Source: Xanthobacteraceae bacterium (lineage in GTDB: Bacteria; Pseudomonadota; Alphaproteobacteria; Rhizobiales; Xanthobacteraceae). From it: DNA of 64,000 nucleotides. Within the stretch, counting starts at the first letter, position 1, and the number at the start of each line of letters is the position of its first letter. The translations under genes and the position numbers were made by a program. This document shows positions 1-10,106 of this stretch, one piece after another. The notes beneath the pieces are model-generated. The model searched no databases. It worked only from the letters and a program-made list of their open reading frames with translations, and was not told the origin of the DNA. The DNA is taken from the NCBI GenBank assembly GCA_029239875.1, contig JARBUD010000009.1, positions 1-64,000 on the forward strand. Direction: 5' to 3'.

Positions 1-56
1 CCCATCAGGATCTTGGCGACTATTCCGGAAGCGCTCTTGCGCAGCGTCTCAAGCAT
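1..56 (-). CDS. ppiD: Peptidylprolyl isomerase PpiD/SurA-like, N-terminus only (partial)
   Basis: Only the first 18 codons are in the window; the gene continues to the left. The reverse strand from 56 reads [19 protein letters not shown] (up to the edge), which matches the start of rhizobial PpiD-type proteins: a short basic cytoplasmic head just before the single membrane anchor. PpiD is a periplasmic parvulin-type folding factor tethered to the inner membrane. It lies divergent from tpiA, an arrangement common in Rhizobiales, and the 187 bases between the two starts should hold both promoters. The call rests on a very short peptide plus gene order, so it is likely but not certain. Confidence 0.6.
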   Translation of the reverse strand, partial: MLETLRKSASGIVAKILM

Positions 57-243
57 CTTTGTTCTCGTCTGGCGTCGCGCGGGCGACAGGCCCGGGGCGC
101 GAAAGGCGCGCATAATAGGGAGCCGCCCGGCGCGCCGCAACGGCACCATGCGCCATTTGCCCGCGGTTCAAAGCTCTGTTAACGCGCGGTCAGTCTGCTA
201 TGTGGCCTTTGTGAAGAGTTCGCGACGAAGGGGTGAGGGGCAT

Positions 244-999
244 ATGTCCAAGCGTCGTCCGCTGGTAGCGGGAAACTGGAAGATGCACGGCCTCAAGGCC
301 TCGGTGGCCGAATTCGGCCGCATCGCCGAAGGCTATGATGCCGCGCTGAAGGCCAAGGTCGACCTTCTGGTCTGTCCGCCGGCGACGCTGATGTCGACGC
401 TCGCCGTCGCCGCGCTCGGCAGCCGCATCGGCATAGGCGGGCAGGACTGCCACGCCAAGGAGAGCGGCGCCTACACGGGCGACATCGCCGCCGAGATGAT
501 CGCCGACACCGGCGCGGTGGCTGTCATCCTCGGCCATTCCGAGCGCCGCGCCGACCACAACGAGACCGACGCCATGGCGCGCGCGAAGGTGCTGGCCGCC
601 TGGCGCGCCGGGCTGACCGCGATCCTGTGCGTCGGCGAGACCCACGCCGAGCGCGACGCCTTCCGGGCGCTCGACGTGGTGCGCAGCCAGCTCGCCGGCT
701 CGCTGCCGGACGGCGCGATCGCCGCCAACACCGTGATCGCCTATGAGCCGGTCTGGGCCATCGGCACCGGCCGGACGCCGACCCTCAGTGACATTGAGGA
801 GATGCACGGCGTGATCCGTGCCGAGCTGCGCGTGCGCTTCGGCGACGACGCCGACGACATGCGCCTGCTCTATGGCGGTTCGGTCAAGCCGGAGAATGCG
901 GCGGAGATTCTCGCCGTCGCCGACGTCGACGGCGCGCTGGTCGGCGGTGCGAGTCTGAAGGCCGACACTTTTCTCGCCATCGCGCGCGCCTATCTATAG
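244..999 (+). CDS. tpiA: Triosephosphate isomerase
   Basis: Interconverts dihydroxyacetone phosphate and glyceraldehyde 3-phosphate in the cytoplasm (glycolysis and gluconeogenesis). The 251-residue product has the normal family length. Catalytic residues are visible: Asn11 and Lys13 in AGNWKMHG, the electrophile His98 in ILGHSERR, and the base Glu168 in [11 protein letters not shown]. The phosphate-binding GGSV and GGAS loops lie near the C-terminus. The reading frame stays open upstream to position 13, but the ATG at 244 has a purine-rich ribosome site (GGGGTGAGGGG) and gives the family N-terminus, so it was chosen. secG follows after 117 bases and is probably cotranscribed. Confidence 0.97.
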   Translation: MSKRRPLVAGNWKMHGLKASVAEFGRIAEGYDAALKAKVDLLVCPPATLMSTLAVAALGSRIGIGGQDCHAKESGAYTGDIAAEMIADTGAVAVILGHSERRADHNETDAMARAKVLAAWRAGLTAILCVGETHAERDAFRALDVVRSQLAGSLPDGAIAANTVIAYEPVWAIGTGRTPTLSDIEEMHGVIRAELRVRFGDDADDMRLLYGGSVKPENAAEILAVADVDGALVGGASLKADTFLAIARAYL

Positions 1000-1116
1000 C
1001 CGATCGGTGCGCTGCGCAGCGGCTGGAAACCCCGGCCGCAATCGTGTAGGAACGCGCCCAAAGATTGCGGCGGGGGTCATGCGCCCGCCGCTGCACGAGC
1101 ATTTCGAAGGCGTCAG

Positions 1117-1509
1117 ATGCAAACCGTAATCATCGTCATCCATCTCATGGTCGTGCTGGCCCTGATCGGCGTCGTGCTGATCCAGCGCTCGGAAGGGGGC
1201 GGGCTCGGCATCGGTGGCGGCGGCGGTGGTGGCGGTGGCTTCTTCAGTGCGCGCGGCACGGCCAACGTGCTGACCCGCGCCACGGCGATCCTGGCGGCGC
1301 TGTTCTTCGTCACCAGCCTCTCGCTGACCATCCTGGCCGGCTGGGGCCGCGGCCCCGCGACCATCTTCACCCCCGCGACGACCGCACCCGGCGTTCCTGG
1401 CGCGCCCGCGGCGCCCGCCCCCGGCGGCACCGTGCTCGACCAGCTCAACGCCGCCCAGCCCGCGCCGCCCGCCGCCCCGGCGGCGCCGCAGGTTCCGCAG
1501 TCGCAGTGA
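1117..1509 (+). CDS. secG: Preprotein translocase subunit SecG
   Basis: Small inner-membrane subunit of the SecYEG channel that stimulates SecA-driven export. The 130-residue protein has a first membrane helix at about 3-21, then the conserved QRSEGGGLGIGGG turn, which here runs into an unusually long glycine tract (about residues 33-41), and a second helix at about 55-77. The C-terminal 45 residues are an Ala/Pro-rich tail ending in QVPQSQ, typical of alphaproteobacterial SecG and of no known function. It lies between tpiA and pyrG, the standard order in Rhizobiales. Confidence 0.93.
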   Translation: MQTVIIVIHLMVVLALIGVVLIQRSEGGGLGIGGGGGGGGGFFSARGTANVLTRATAILAALFFVTSLSLTILAGWGRGPATIFTPATTAPGVPGAPAAPAPGGTVLDQLNAAQPAPPAAPAAPQVPQSQ

Positions 1510-1607
1510 TCCCAAAGCGCGGTCCGAGAGGGCCGCGTTCCATTTGCCCACAGGCGAGTGTCCGAATGGCAAGACGGGCACTCGTCGAATCGCGTTTTTG
1601 CCGTTAG

Positions 1608-3248
<1,641 letters not shown>

Positions 3249-3283
3249 GGGGCCAGCGCTTTTCGCGCTCCTTGGAGATGAAG

Positions 3284-3390
3284 CTCATCCTGAGGTGCCC
3301 GGCGTTTCGCCGGGCCTCGAAGGAGGCTCGTCCGGGCGCACTGTAACGACCATCCTTCGAGGCTCGATGCGCTCGCACTTCAGGATGAGG
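3284..3390. repeat. Dispersed palindromic intergenic repeat, copy 1
   Basis: About 107 bases with outer arms CTCATCCTGAGGTGC... and ...CTTCAGGATGAGG. Inside are GCCCGGCGTTTCGCCGGGC, itself a hairpin, and an internal ATCCTTCGAGG. The same building blocks recur at 14542-14647 and 34173-34269. Every copy sits between genes, directly after a coding region. It looks like the REP/RIME class of short palindromic repeats common in Rhizobiales genomes. It may act as a transcript-end hairpin for pyrG, but no T-run follows, so that role is a guess. Confidence 0.75.
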
Positions 3391-3591
3391 TCGCGCTCGT
3401 CTCCACGCGGATCCTCACGCTGAAGTAGTGACCACGGCTGGTCCGGGGAGTTCGCAGACCTCTCCCTATCCACAGGCTGCCGCGGTGGGGCCAATCGGTG
3501 CTGGATTCCCTCCGCCCCGGCGTGCACCCTCGCCATTCACCCCGAGCGAGCGCGTCCATCCGCCTCGTACCCCGAGATGAAGGAGTTGCCC

Positions 3592-4461
3592 GTGGCCCGC
3601 GGTCTCGATCACGTCGTCCATGCCGTCCGTGACCTGGAGGCCGCTGGTGAGCTCTACGATGCGCTCGGCTTCACCGTCGGCGCTCGCAACCGCCATCCCT
3701 GGGGCACCGACAACCGGCTGGTGCAGACGCCGGGCTTCTTCATCGAGTTGCTGGAGATCGCCCAGCCGGAGGTGATTCCTCCGCATGAGGGCACGCGGTT
3801 CTCCTTCGGCGCCTTCAACCGCGATTTCCTCAATGAGGTGGGGCCGGGCCTGTCCATGCTGGTGCTGGAAGGCACTGACCCGGCATTGGAGAAGACGGAA
3901 TTCGACGAGGCCGGCTTTGGCGGGCTCGACCTGTTCGACTTCTCCCGCCAGGGCAAGCGGCCGGACGGCTCGGATGTCGAGGTGGCCTTCTCGCTCGCCT
4001 TCGCCCGCGATCCGGCCTCGCCTCATGCCGGTTTCTTCACGTGCCTGCAGCGCCATCCCGAGAATTTCTGGGCACCGGACCTGCAGCGCCACATGAACGG
4101 CACCACAGGCGTCGCCGGCGTGGTGCTGACCGCCGACGAGCCGGCGGCGCATGTCGACTTCCTCTCCGTCTTCGCCGACACGACCTTCCGCCGGGCGGTG
4201 GAGGGTTGGCACATCGCCAAGACGTCGCGCGGCGATATCGACCTGATGAGCCCGGCGCTGTTCACCGACCGCTTCGGCGCCGCCGCGCCGGCCGGACCGG
4301 GACTGCGCCTCGCCGCCACCCGCTTCGCGGTGGCCGACATCGAAAAGCTGCGCAAGCGGCTCTCCTCCTCGCGCATGGCGGCGGAGGAGATCGAGGGGCT
4401 GGTCGTGGTAGGGCCGAAGGCGGCGCTCGGCGCCACGCTGGCCTTCGAGGAGGCGCGCTGA
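3592..4461 (+). CDS. VOC-superfamily (glyoxalase-like) protein
   Basis: A 289-residue protein of the vicinal-oxygen-chelate fold, of the long Glyoxalase_3-like type. The N-terminal module begins ARGLDHVVHAVRDLEAAGELYDALGFTVG and keeps the usual His at the first metal position (GLDHVV). FFIELLEI follows, and a second, weaker module lies around residues 125-285 with GVAGVVLTADEP. The substrate cannot be told from the sequence. An ATG lies 15 bases upstream (3577), but AAGGAG at 3580-3585 is perfectly spaced for the GTG at 3592, which was therefore preferred. It is a monocistronic unit ending at a strong terminator. Confidence 0.75.
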   Translation: MARGLDHVVHAVRDLEAAGELYDALGFTVGARNRHPWGTDNRLVQTPGFFIELLEIAQPEVIPPHEGTRFSFGAFNRDFLNEVGPGLSMLVLEGTDPALEKTEFDEAGFGGLDLFDFSRQGKRPDGSDVEVAFSLAFARDPASPHAGFFTCLQRHPENFWAPDLQRHMNGTTGVAGVVLTADEPAAHVDFLSVFADTTFRRAVEGWHIAKTSRGDIDLMSPALFTDRFGAAAPAGPGLRLAATRFAVADIEKLRKRLSSSRMAAEEIEGLVVVGPKAALGATLAFEEAR

Positions 4462-4487
4462 CGTCAGCCCTCCAACGGTAAAAAAGC

Positions 4488-4517
4488 AAAAGGCCCGGAA
4501 TCGCTTCCGGGCCTTTT
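4488..4517. terminator. Bidirectional rho-independent terminator
   Basis: A perfect 13-base stem, AAAAGGCCCGGAA / TTCCGGGCCTTTT, with the 4-base loop TCGC. The A-run on one side and the T-run on the other let it work on both strands. It lies between the ends of the convergent VOC gene and the GH17/GT2 glucan synthase gene and should end both transcripts. Confidence 0.9.
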
Positions 4518-4541
4518 CTTATGCGGTAGTCGAGCCGCCGG

Positions 4542-7187
4542 TTAGCTGCGGACCTTCTCCGGTATCGCCTCCGGCCGGGTGACGCGGCCGGGCAGCAACG
4601 CCAGGGCGCGGGCGCGCAGCGCCGCCCAGGTCGGGAAGGCGTTGAGCGGCGAGCCTTCAAGCCAGCCGATGCCGGCGGCGGCCAGGAAGGGCAGGCTCTG
4701 GATGGCGAGGGCGAAGGCGAAGAGGTCGATCTCCACCACCACGTGCCAGTTGGTCATGCGCAGGACGATGGCCGAGAGCATCAGCCCCGAACCGATGATC
4801 GCCTCCGGCAGCGCCGGGAAGGCGCGGGCGGCGTCGGCCAGCCAGCTGCCCTTGGCGGTGCGGGCGAAGGCGAGGTCCTTGTACCGGAAGCTGTCATAGA
4901 CCGCCTTGGCCACGGTGAACTGCACCGCCATCGCCGCGAAGGCGGCGCCGAGCATGCGCACCGGCGTGGTCGCCACGCGCAGCCGATAGAGCGCGATGAA
5001 GTGCAGCAGGTAGATGCCGAAGCAGAACAGGATCGGCACGGTGAGGATGTGCTGCGGCACGGCGATGCCGAAGGCGAGCACGAAGGGCACCCAGAGCAGC
5101 GACAGGATCGCCACCAGCGCGCCGATGCTCTCCGAGCCGAGCCACGACACCCAGCCGATGCTGAACTCGCGGCGCTGCGCCGGGGAGAGGCGGGTGCCGC
5201 CGTTCGGCAGCATGCGGCGCCAGTGCTTCTTGATGATCTGCATGCCGCCATAAGCCCAGCGGTGGCGCTGCTTCTTGAACGAGGCGAAGTCGTCCGGCAG
5301 CAGGCCCCAGCCATAGCGGGTGTTGGTGTAATGGCTCTTCCAGCCGCGCTCGACGATGGACAGGCCGAGATCGGTGTCCTCGCAGATCGTCTCGCTCGAC
5401 CAGTCGCCGGCCTCGACCATGGCGGCACGGCGCATCAGGCACATGGTGCCGTGCACGACGATGGCGTCGTGCTCGTTGCGCTGGACCATGCCGATGTCGA
5501 AGAAGCCGGCATATTCGGTGTTCATCGCCTCGTGCAGCAGGCTGCGATTGGCATCGCGATGGTCCTGAGGCGCCTGCACGATGCCCACCGTCGGATCCTC
5601 GAAGGTCGGCACGAGGTCCATCAGCCAGTTCGGGTCGACGACATAGTCGGCGTCGATCACGCCGATGATCTCGGCGTCGGGGGCGGTCTGCAGCATGGCC
5701 TCGCGCAGCGCGCCGGCCTTGAAGCCCGCCACCTTCGGCAGGTTGATGAACTTGAAGCGCTCGCCGAGCGTGCGGCAATGCTCCTCGATCGGCTCCCAGA
5801 AGGCGGGATCCGGCGTGTTGTTGATGATGACCAGGCACTCGAAGTTCGGCCAGTTCAGCCGCGCGACGCTGTCCAGCGTCTGCTTCAGCATCTCCGGCGG
5901 CTCCTTATAGGCCGGGATGTGGATCGAGACCTTGGGCGTGCGAGTGGGCTGCGCGGCGTTGCCGGGCCGCAGCAGGCGGCGCGGCGAGCGGCCGAAGGCA
6001 ATGGTGGCCAGTTCCTCGATCCGGTACAGCATGACCACGACGAGCGGCACCAGCAGCACGAGGCTGACGATGAAGGTGACCTTGTTGCCGCCGACGACGT
6101 AGTGGGTCAGCCAGTGATCGGTGACGGTGGCGATCCAGGCGCCGACGAGGTTGGCGGCACCGATCATCACCACGGCCTGCGTCATGGTCAGGCGGGCGAA
6201 GCGGAACACCGGCAGCGAGAAGGCGATGCCGAGCAGCAGCGCGATCGCGGCGGTGGCGGTGTAGGTCGCCGGGGTGAGGGGACCGGAGAGCGGGAATTTC
6301 AGCTCGCGGTCGGCGTCGAGCACGCCCCAGTACTGGCCGACGCTGCCCTCGAAGCTCTTCCAGGGCGCGTCGAACGCCTCGATCAGGTTGTACTCGATGC
6401 CGAGCGCGTCCGCCCGCGCCGCGAAGTCGCGGATGACGTGCCCCTGTTCGAGCTCGCCCGGCACGGCGGCGTCGCGGTTGTAGCCCGCGCTCGGCCAGCC
6501 GAACTCGGCGATGACGATGCGCTTGCCCGGATAGGCGGCGCGCAGGCGGTCATAGATGCCGATGGTGCGGTCGACGACCTGATCGGCCGGAACGCCTTCC
6601 CAGTAAGGCAGGATATGGGCGGCGATGTAGTCGACCGCCGAGACCAGCTCGGGATGGTCGAGCCACACGTCCCAGGTCTCGCCGGTGGTGACCGGGACGT
6701 TGGTCTGGCTCTTCACCTTGCGGATGGTGTCGATGAGCTGCTGGGGTGTGCGCTCGGCGCGCAGGATCGACTCGTTGCCGACCACGATGCCCAGCACGTT
6801 GGAATTCTTGCGCGCGACGTCGATCGCGTTGGCGATCTCGCGCGCGTTGCGGTCCTCGTCCTCGTCGAGCCACGCGCCGATGGTGGTCTTCAGGCCCTTC
6901 TCGGCGGCGATCTTGGTGACGAGGTCGAGATTGCCCGTCGAGGCGTAGGTACGCACGGCGCGCGTGTAGGGCGCGACCGCCTCGATGTCCGAGCGGATCT
7001 GCGCCTCCGTCGTCGCCTCGCCCTTGTCGGGGTTGGCGTCGCGGCCATAGGGCGCGAAGGACATGCTCTGGAAGCGGTCGGGAACGGCGGGTGCCGTTAC
7101 CTCCTCGCGCAGTGCCAACCAGACAAAAGCATGGATGCACGTCACTGCCGCAACGGCAGCGGCAGCGACACGGACGGCGGGGCGCAT
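4542..7187 (-). CDS. Membrane beta-glucan synthase: GH17-like domain fused to GT2 glycosyltransferase (NdvB/Bgt type)
   Basis: An 881-residue inner-membrane protein. After an N-terminal helix (about 8-26), residues 38-300 form a GH17 domain with the proton donor Glu139 (VVGNES) and the nucleophile Glu228 (IAEFGWPS). A cluster of helices follows (about 305-395). The cytoplasmic GT2 domain (about 415-660) carries Asp512 and Asp514 (IDADY), Asp604 (CEDTD) and QRHRW at 640-644, the processive synthase set. More helices end the protein. Known relatives are the beta-1,3-glucan synthases NdvB of Pseudomonas and Bradyrhizobium, whose GH17 part acts as a transglycosylase on exported chains. I infer a linear or cyclic periplasmic beta-1,3(1,6)-glucan. 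The next two genes support this. Confidence 0.85.
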   Translation of the reverse strand: MRPAVRVAAAAVAAVTCIHAFVWLALREEVTAPAVPDRFQSMSFAPYGRDANPDKGEATTEAQIRSDIEAVAPYTRAVRTYASTGNLDLVTKIAAEKGLKTTIGAWLDEDEDRNAREIANAIDVARKNSNVLGIVVGNESILRAERTPQQLIDTIRKVKSQTNVPVTTGETWDVWLDHPELVSAVDYIAAHILPYWEGVPADQVVDRTIGIYDRLRAAYPGKRIVIAEFGWPSAGYNRDAAVPGELEQGHVIRDFAARADALGIEYNLIEAFDAPWKSFEGSVGQYWGVLDADRELKFPLSGPLTPATYTATAAIALLLGIAFSLPVFRFARLTMTQAVVMIGAANLVGAWIATVTDHWLTHYVVGGNKVTFIVSLVLLVPLVVVMLYRIEELATIAFGRSPRRLLRPGNAAQPTRTPKVSIHIPAYKEPPEMLKQTLDSVARLNWPNFECLVIINNTPDPAFWEPIEEHCRTLGERFKFINLPKVAGFKAGALREAMLQTAPDAEIIGVIDADYVVDPNWLMDLVPTFEDPTVGIVQAPQDHRDANRSLLHEAMNTEYAGFFDIGMVQRNEHDAIVVHGTMCLMRRAAMVEAGDWSSETICEDTDLGLSIVERGWKSHYTNTRYGWGLLPDDFASFKKQRHRWAYGGMQIIKKHWRRMLPNGGTRLSPAQRREFSIGWVSWLGSESIGALVAILSLLWVPFVLAFGIAVPQHILTVPILFCFGIYLLHFIALYRLRVATTPVRMLGAAFAAMAVQFTVAKAVYDSFRYKDLAFARTAKGSWLADAARAFPALPEAIIGSGLMLSAIVLRMTNWHVVVEIDLFAFALAIQSLPFLAAAGIGWLEGSPLNAFPTWAALRARALALLPGRVTRPEAIPEKVRS

Positions 7188-7397
7188 GGTACTAACCCAC
7201 AGAACGAAGGAGGTAACTGGGCGGAATATAGTCTACTTTCAACGCAGTTGCAGCACGATCGTTGCCGCATCGCGACAAGCGCGATTTGTCTTCCGAGAAT
7301 GCCGGGTCGCCGCTGCAAACGCGTGAATGTGATATTTGTTCCGCACTATGGCACGGCTATGTCGCGCCGATGTCACAGCACGGGCTGCGATGCGAAT

Positions 7398-7874
7398 TTA
7401 TTGCGCTGCGGGCGCCGGCGTGGGTGCGGGCGTGCCGGGCGGCGGCGCGTCCGGATTGACCCAGCAGGCATGCACGCGCTCGGAAAGCCGTTCGGGCGAC
7501 TTGGAGTCGATGTTGCCCTGCCGGACGAGGCAGCGGAAGGCGATCTTCAGGTGTTCGGTCGGGCAGCCGAAGCGCTCGTAGAGCTCCATGTGGCGGCGGG
7601 CGGTGTCGATGTCGTCGCGCCACAGCAGCATGGTGATGCGCCGCCCGCTCCACACGCATTCCGGCAGGCCGGCATTGCCCGGCAGCTTGGCCGCCTCGGC
7701 ATATTCCTCGATGGAGCGGCGCAGCGCTTCCTCCTTGGCCTGCTCCTCGGGCGATTTCTGCTCGGCCGGCTTCTGCTCCGGCGAGGCGCTCTGGGCGAAG
7801 GCGCCGGTGCCGGCAGCCATCAGGACGGAGCCGCCAAGGAGCGCAGCGGCGAGAAAACGTAGGGAGCACAACAT
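7398..7874 (-). CDS. Small secreted four-cysteine protein of the glucan locus
   Basis: A 158-residue protein with a signal peptide (hydrophobic 6-24, likely cleavage after AFA at 25-27) and a charged Glu/Lys/Pro linker. The compact domain has four cysteines (73, 104, 115, 137), probably two disulfides, and the tail is Pro/Ala-rich. I do not recognise a defined family. In Bradyrhizobium small exported proteins lie beside the cyclic beta-glucan genes (ndvD-type), and the position here, between two GH17 genes, suggests a helper in glucan synthesis or handling. It is read in the same direction as the synthase, 210 bases upstream of it, so it may share the transcript. Confidence 0.7.
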   Translation of the reverse strand: MLCSLRFLAAALLGGSVLMAAGTGAFAQSASPEQKPAEQKSPEEQAKEEALRRSIEEYAEAAKLPGNAGLPECVWSGRRITMLLWRDDIDTARRHMELYERFGCPTEHLKIAFRCLVRQGNIDSKSPERLSERVHACWVNPDAPPPGTPAPTPAPAAQ

Positions 7875-8081
7875 GAGGGAAACGTCACACGCATAAAGGA
7901 GGAAACACCGGAGCGGTCAGACAGTAGGAGAAGCGGTGGAATTTGTCAGCATGACGGCGCGCTTCCACGGTGCCGTTTAATGCAAAATTCCGCCCTTTTT
8001 CGAACGCCTCTTGCCCCGGCGCGAAAGCACCGCTACCCGGCAGGGTGAAACCTGTCGGCCGGCCCATCGGAGTTCCCCCGC

Positions 8082-9707
8082 ATGCGACTGCCCCTCGCGC
8101 TTGCCGCCGTCGTCTGTGCGGCGATCGTTGCCGTCTGGGCGTGGCTCGGCCACCCGGTCCCGGCGCCGGTCTCGCCGCTCGCTGCCGGCGAGAAGCTGCC
8201 CTGCGTCTCCTACGCGCCCTTCCGCCCCGGCCAGGACCCGTTCAGCCAGGACCCGTCGTTCTCGCGCGAGCAGATCGACGACGACCTGGCGCGGCTGGCG
8301 AAGATCACGCAGTGCGTACGCACCTACTCCTCGATCCAGTCCGGTCTCTCGGTCGTGCCGGAACTGGCGCGCAAGCATGGCCTGACGGTACTTCAGGGCA
8401 TCTGGGTCGCCGGCGACCCGCTGCTGACCCGCCGGGAGATCGACGCCGGCGTGAAGGCGGCGCAGGAGAATCCCGACGTCGTCAAGGCGGTGATCGTCGG
8501 CAACGAGGTGCTGCTGCGCGGCGAACTCTCCGCCATCGACCTCGCGGCCCTGATCAAGGAAGTGAAGGGCAAGGTTCCCGCCGGCGTCGAAGTCACCTAT
8601 GCCGACGTCTGGGAATTCTGGGAGCGCAACCGCGACCTGTCCAACTCGGTCGATTTCGTCACCGTCCACATCCTGCCCTTCTGGGAGGACCTGCCGGTCG
8701 CGGCGGCGGATTCAGTCGCTCATCTCAATGACATACGCGAGCATGTCGGCGAGATCTTCGCCGGCAAGGAGATCCTCATCGGCGAAACCGGCTGGCCGAG
8801 CCAGGGCCGCATGCGCGAGGGCGCGCTGCCCTCGCCGTCGAACCAGGCGAGCGTGATCCAGGAGTTGCTGGCGCTCGCCAAGGCGAAGGGTTACCGGCTC
8901 AACGTCATCGAAGCGTTCGACCAGCCGTGGAAGCGCGTGCTCGAAGGCACGGTCGGCGGCCATTGGGGCTTTCTCGACGCCTATACGCGCGACTTCAAGT
9001 TCAATTGGGGCGAGGCGGTCTCCGATCATCCGGAATGGAAGCTGCAGGCGCTGGGCGGCGTGATCTTCGCCGGCGCGATCTTCCTGGCCGCGGGCGCGGC
9101 GAACCGTCGCGCCGCCTCGGGACGGATGAAGACGCGGCGCTGGCTGGCGGTCGCGGGTATCGCCTTCTTCGCCGGGCTGCTCTATGGGCGGCTGCTGGCG
9201 ACGGTGCCGATGGAGAGCCTCGGCGTCGGCGGCTGGATACGCGGGATAGCGCTTCTCGCGCTGGCGCTGCTGGTGCCCTTCGTCTGTGCCGCCGGCATCG
9301 GCCTGCGGGCGCACCGCGCCAGTCTCGGCGCCGCGCTCAACCCGGCGGCGACGCCGGAGACGCCGGGCTTCGAGCGCCTGCTCGCCTTGCTGCTCGCCGC
9401 CTCGATCGTGCTGACGGCGCAGATCGCCTTCGGACTGGTGTTCGACCCGCGCTACAAGGATTTCCAGTTCGCCGGGCTGACGCCGATCATCATCGCCTTC
9501 GCCTTCTACGCGCTGGTCTCCGCGCCGCGCCGGCAGGGGGACGAGCGCCATGCCGAGATCATCGCCGGGGCGGTGTTCCTCGGCAGCGGGCTCTATGTCG
9601 CGATCAACGAGACCTTCGCCAACTGGCAGGCGCTGTGGACCAGCGGACTGTTCGTCCTGTTCGGCCTCACGCTCTGGCGCTTCGCCAGGGCCGCGCGAAG
9701 GAGATGA
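8082..9707 (+). CDS. GH17-family beta-1,3-glucan hydrolase/transglycosylase with membrane tail
   Basis: A 541-residue protein. A membrane anchor (about 4-22) is followed by a periplasmic GH17 domain (about 38-310) with donor Glu142 (VIVGNE) and nucleophile Glu235 (IGETGWPS). Six or so membrane helices then run to the end (about 330-535). It parallels the first half of the neighbouring 881-residue synthase but has no GT2 domain: the C-terminal part is only hydrophobic helices. Such stand-alone enzymes are known as NdvC-like or Scw11-like proteins in Rhizobiales, and I infer that it branches or cyclises the glucan. It is divergent from the small secreted protein. The ATG is preceded by GGAGTTCCCCCGC, a fair ribosome site. 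Confidence 0.82.
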   Translation: MRLPLALAAVVCAAIVAVWAWLGHPVPAPVSPLAAGEKLPCVSYAPFRPGQDPFSQDPSFSREQIDDDLARLAKITQCVRTYSSIQSGLSVVPELARKHGLTVLQGIWVAGDPLLTRREIDAGVKAAQENPDVVKAVIVGNEVLLRGELSAIDLAALIKEVKGKVPAGVEVTYADVWEFWERNRDLSNSVDFVTVHILPFWEDLPVAAADSVAHLNDIREHVGEIFAGKEILIGETGWPSQGRMREGALPSPSNQASVIQELLALAKAKGYRLNVIEAFDQPWKRVLEGTVGGHWGFLDAYTRDFKFNWGEAVSDHPEWKLQALGGVIFAGAIFLAAGAANRRAASGRMKTRRWLAVAGIAFFAGLLYGRLLATVPMESLGVGGWIRGIALLALALLVPFVCAAGIGLRAHRASLGAALNPAATPETPGFERLLALLLAASIVLTAQIAFGLVFDPRYKDFQFAGLTPIIIAFAFYALVSAPRRQGDERHAEIIAGAVFLGSGLYVAINETFANWQALWTSGLFVLFGLTLWRFARAARRR

Positions 9708-10047
9708 GCAGCAGCCCGCCGGCGAGCGCGGCGAGGTTGTTGTTGAACATCACCACGCCGACGGCGGTGGCCATCAGCGCCAGGGTGAACATGACCGCCG
9801 ACGGTCGGATGAGCTGGATGAGCGACGTCACCAGCGCGGCGATGCCGAACGCCGAATAGCCGAACAGGGTGACCACCAGCGCCCGCGTCTCGCAGGTCGC
9901 CGTCTCGAGGCCGCGGCAGGCGAGGCCGACCGCCGACTGCTCCACCAGTGCGTAGCGCACATAGATCGCCCAGCCGAGCGCGAAGCCGCCCAGCGCGATG
10001 ATGACGTTGGTGGTGCGCGGTCCCGGCTGGAAGCTGCGATAGGCCAT
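9667..10047 (-). CDS. Small four-helix membrane protein, unknown function
   Basis: A 126-residue protein with four predicted membrane helices (about 14-32, 55-75, 80-100, 103-120) and a short basic C-terminus. The ATG at 10047 was chosen over upstream starts because GGAGG lies eight bases before it. CRGLETATCE between helices 1 and 2 carries two cysteines that would face the periplasm and could pair. Its last 41 bases overlap the end of the convergent GH17 gene. No family is recognised and no function is offered. Confidence 0.65.
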   Translation of the reverse strand: MAYRSFQPGPRTTNVIIALGGFALGWAIYVRYALVEQSAVGLACRGLETATCETRALVVTLFGYSAFGIAALVTSLIQLIRPSAVMFTLALMATAVGVVMFNNNLAALAGGLLLISFARPWRSARA

Positions 10048-10106
10048 ATGACGATCCTCCGAATATCCTGCCGGACGGCCCTGCATGGCACGGCCGGGCG
10101 AGGCGA

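Noticed and set aside
1205-1245. Run of GGC/GGT repeats in secG, considered as a phase-variable tract
   Set aside because: The codons are mixed (GGC, GGT) in triplet units and encode the glycine loop; slippage would keep the frame.
4743-7862. A 1,039-codon forward open frame opposite the GH17/GT2 synthase
   Set aside because: It is low-complexity and lies antisense to a gene with clear catalytic motifs, crossing that gene's start and the gap beyond it.
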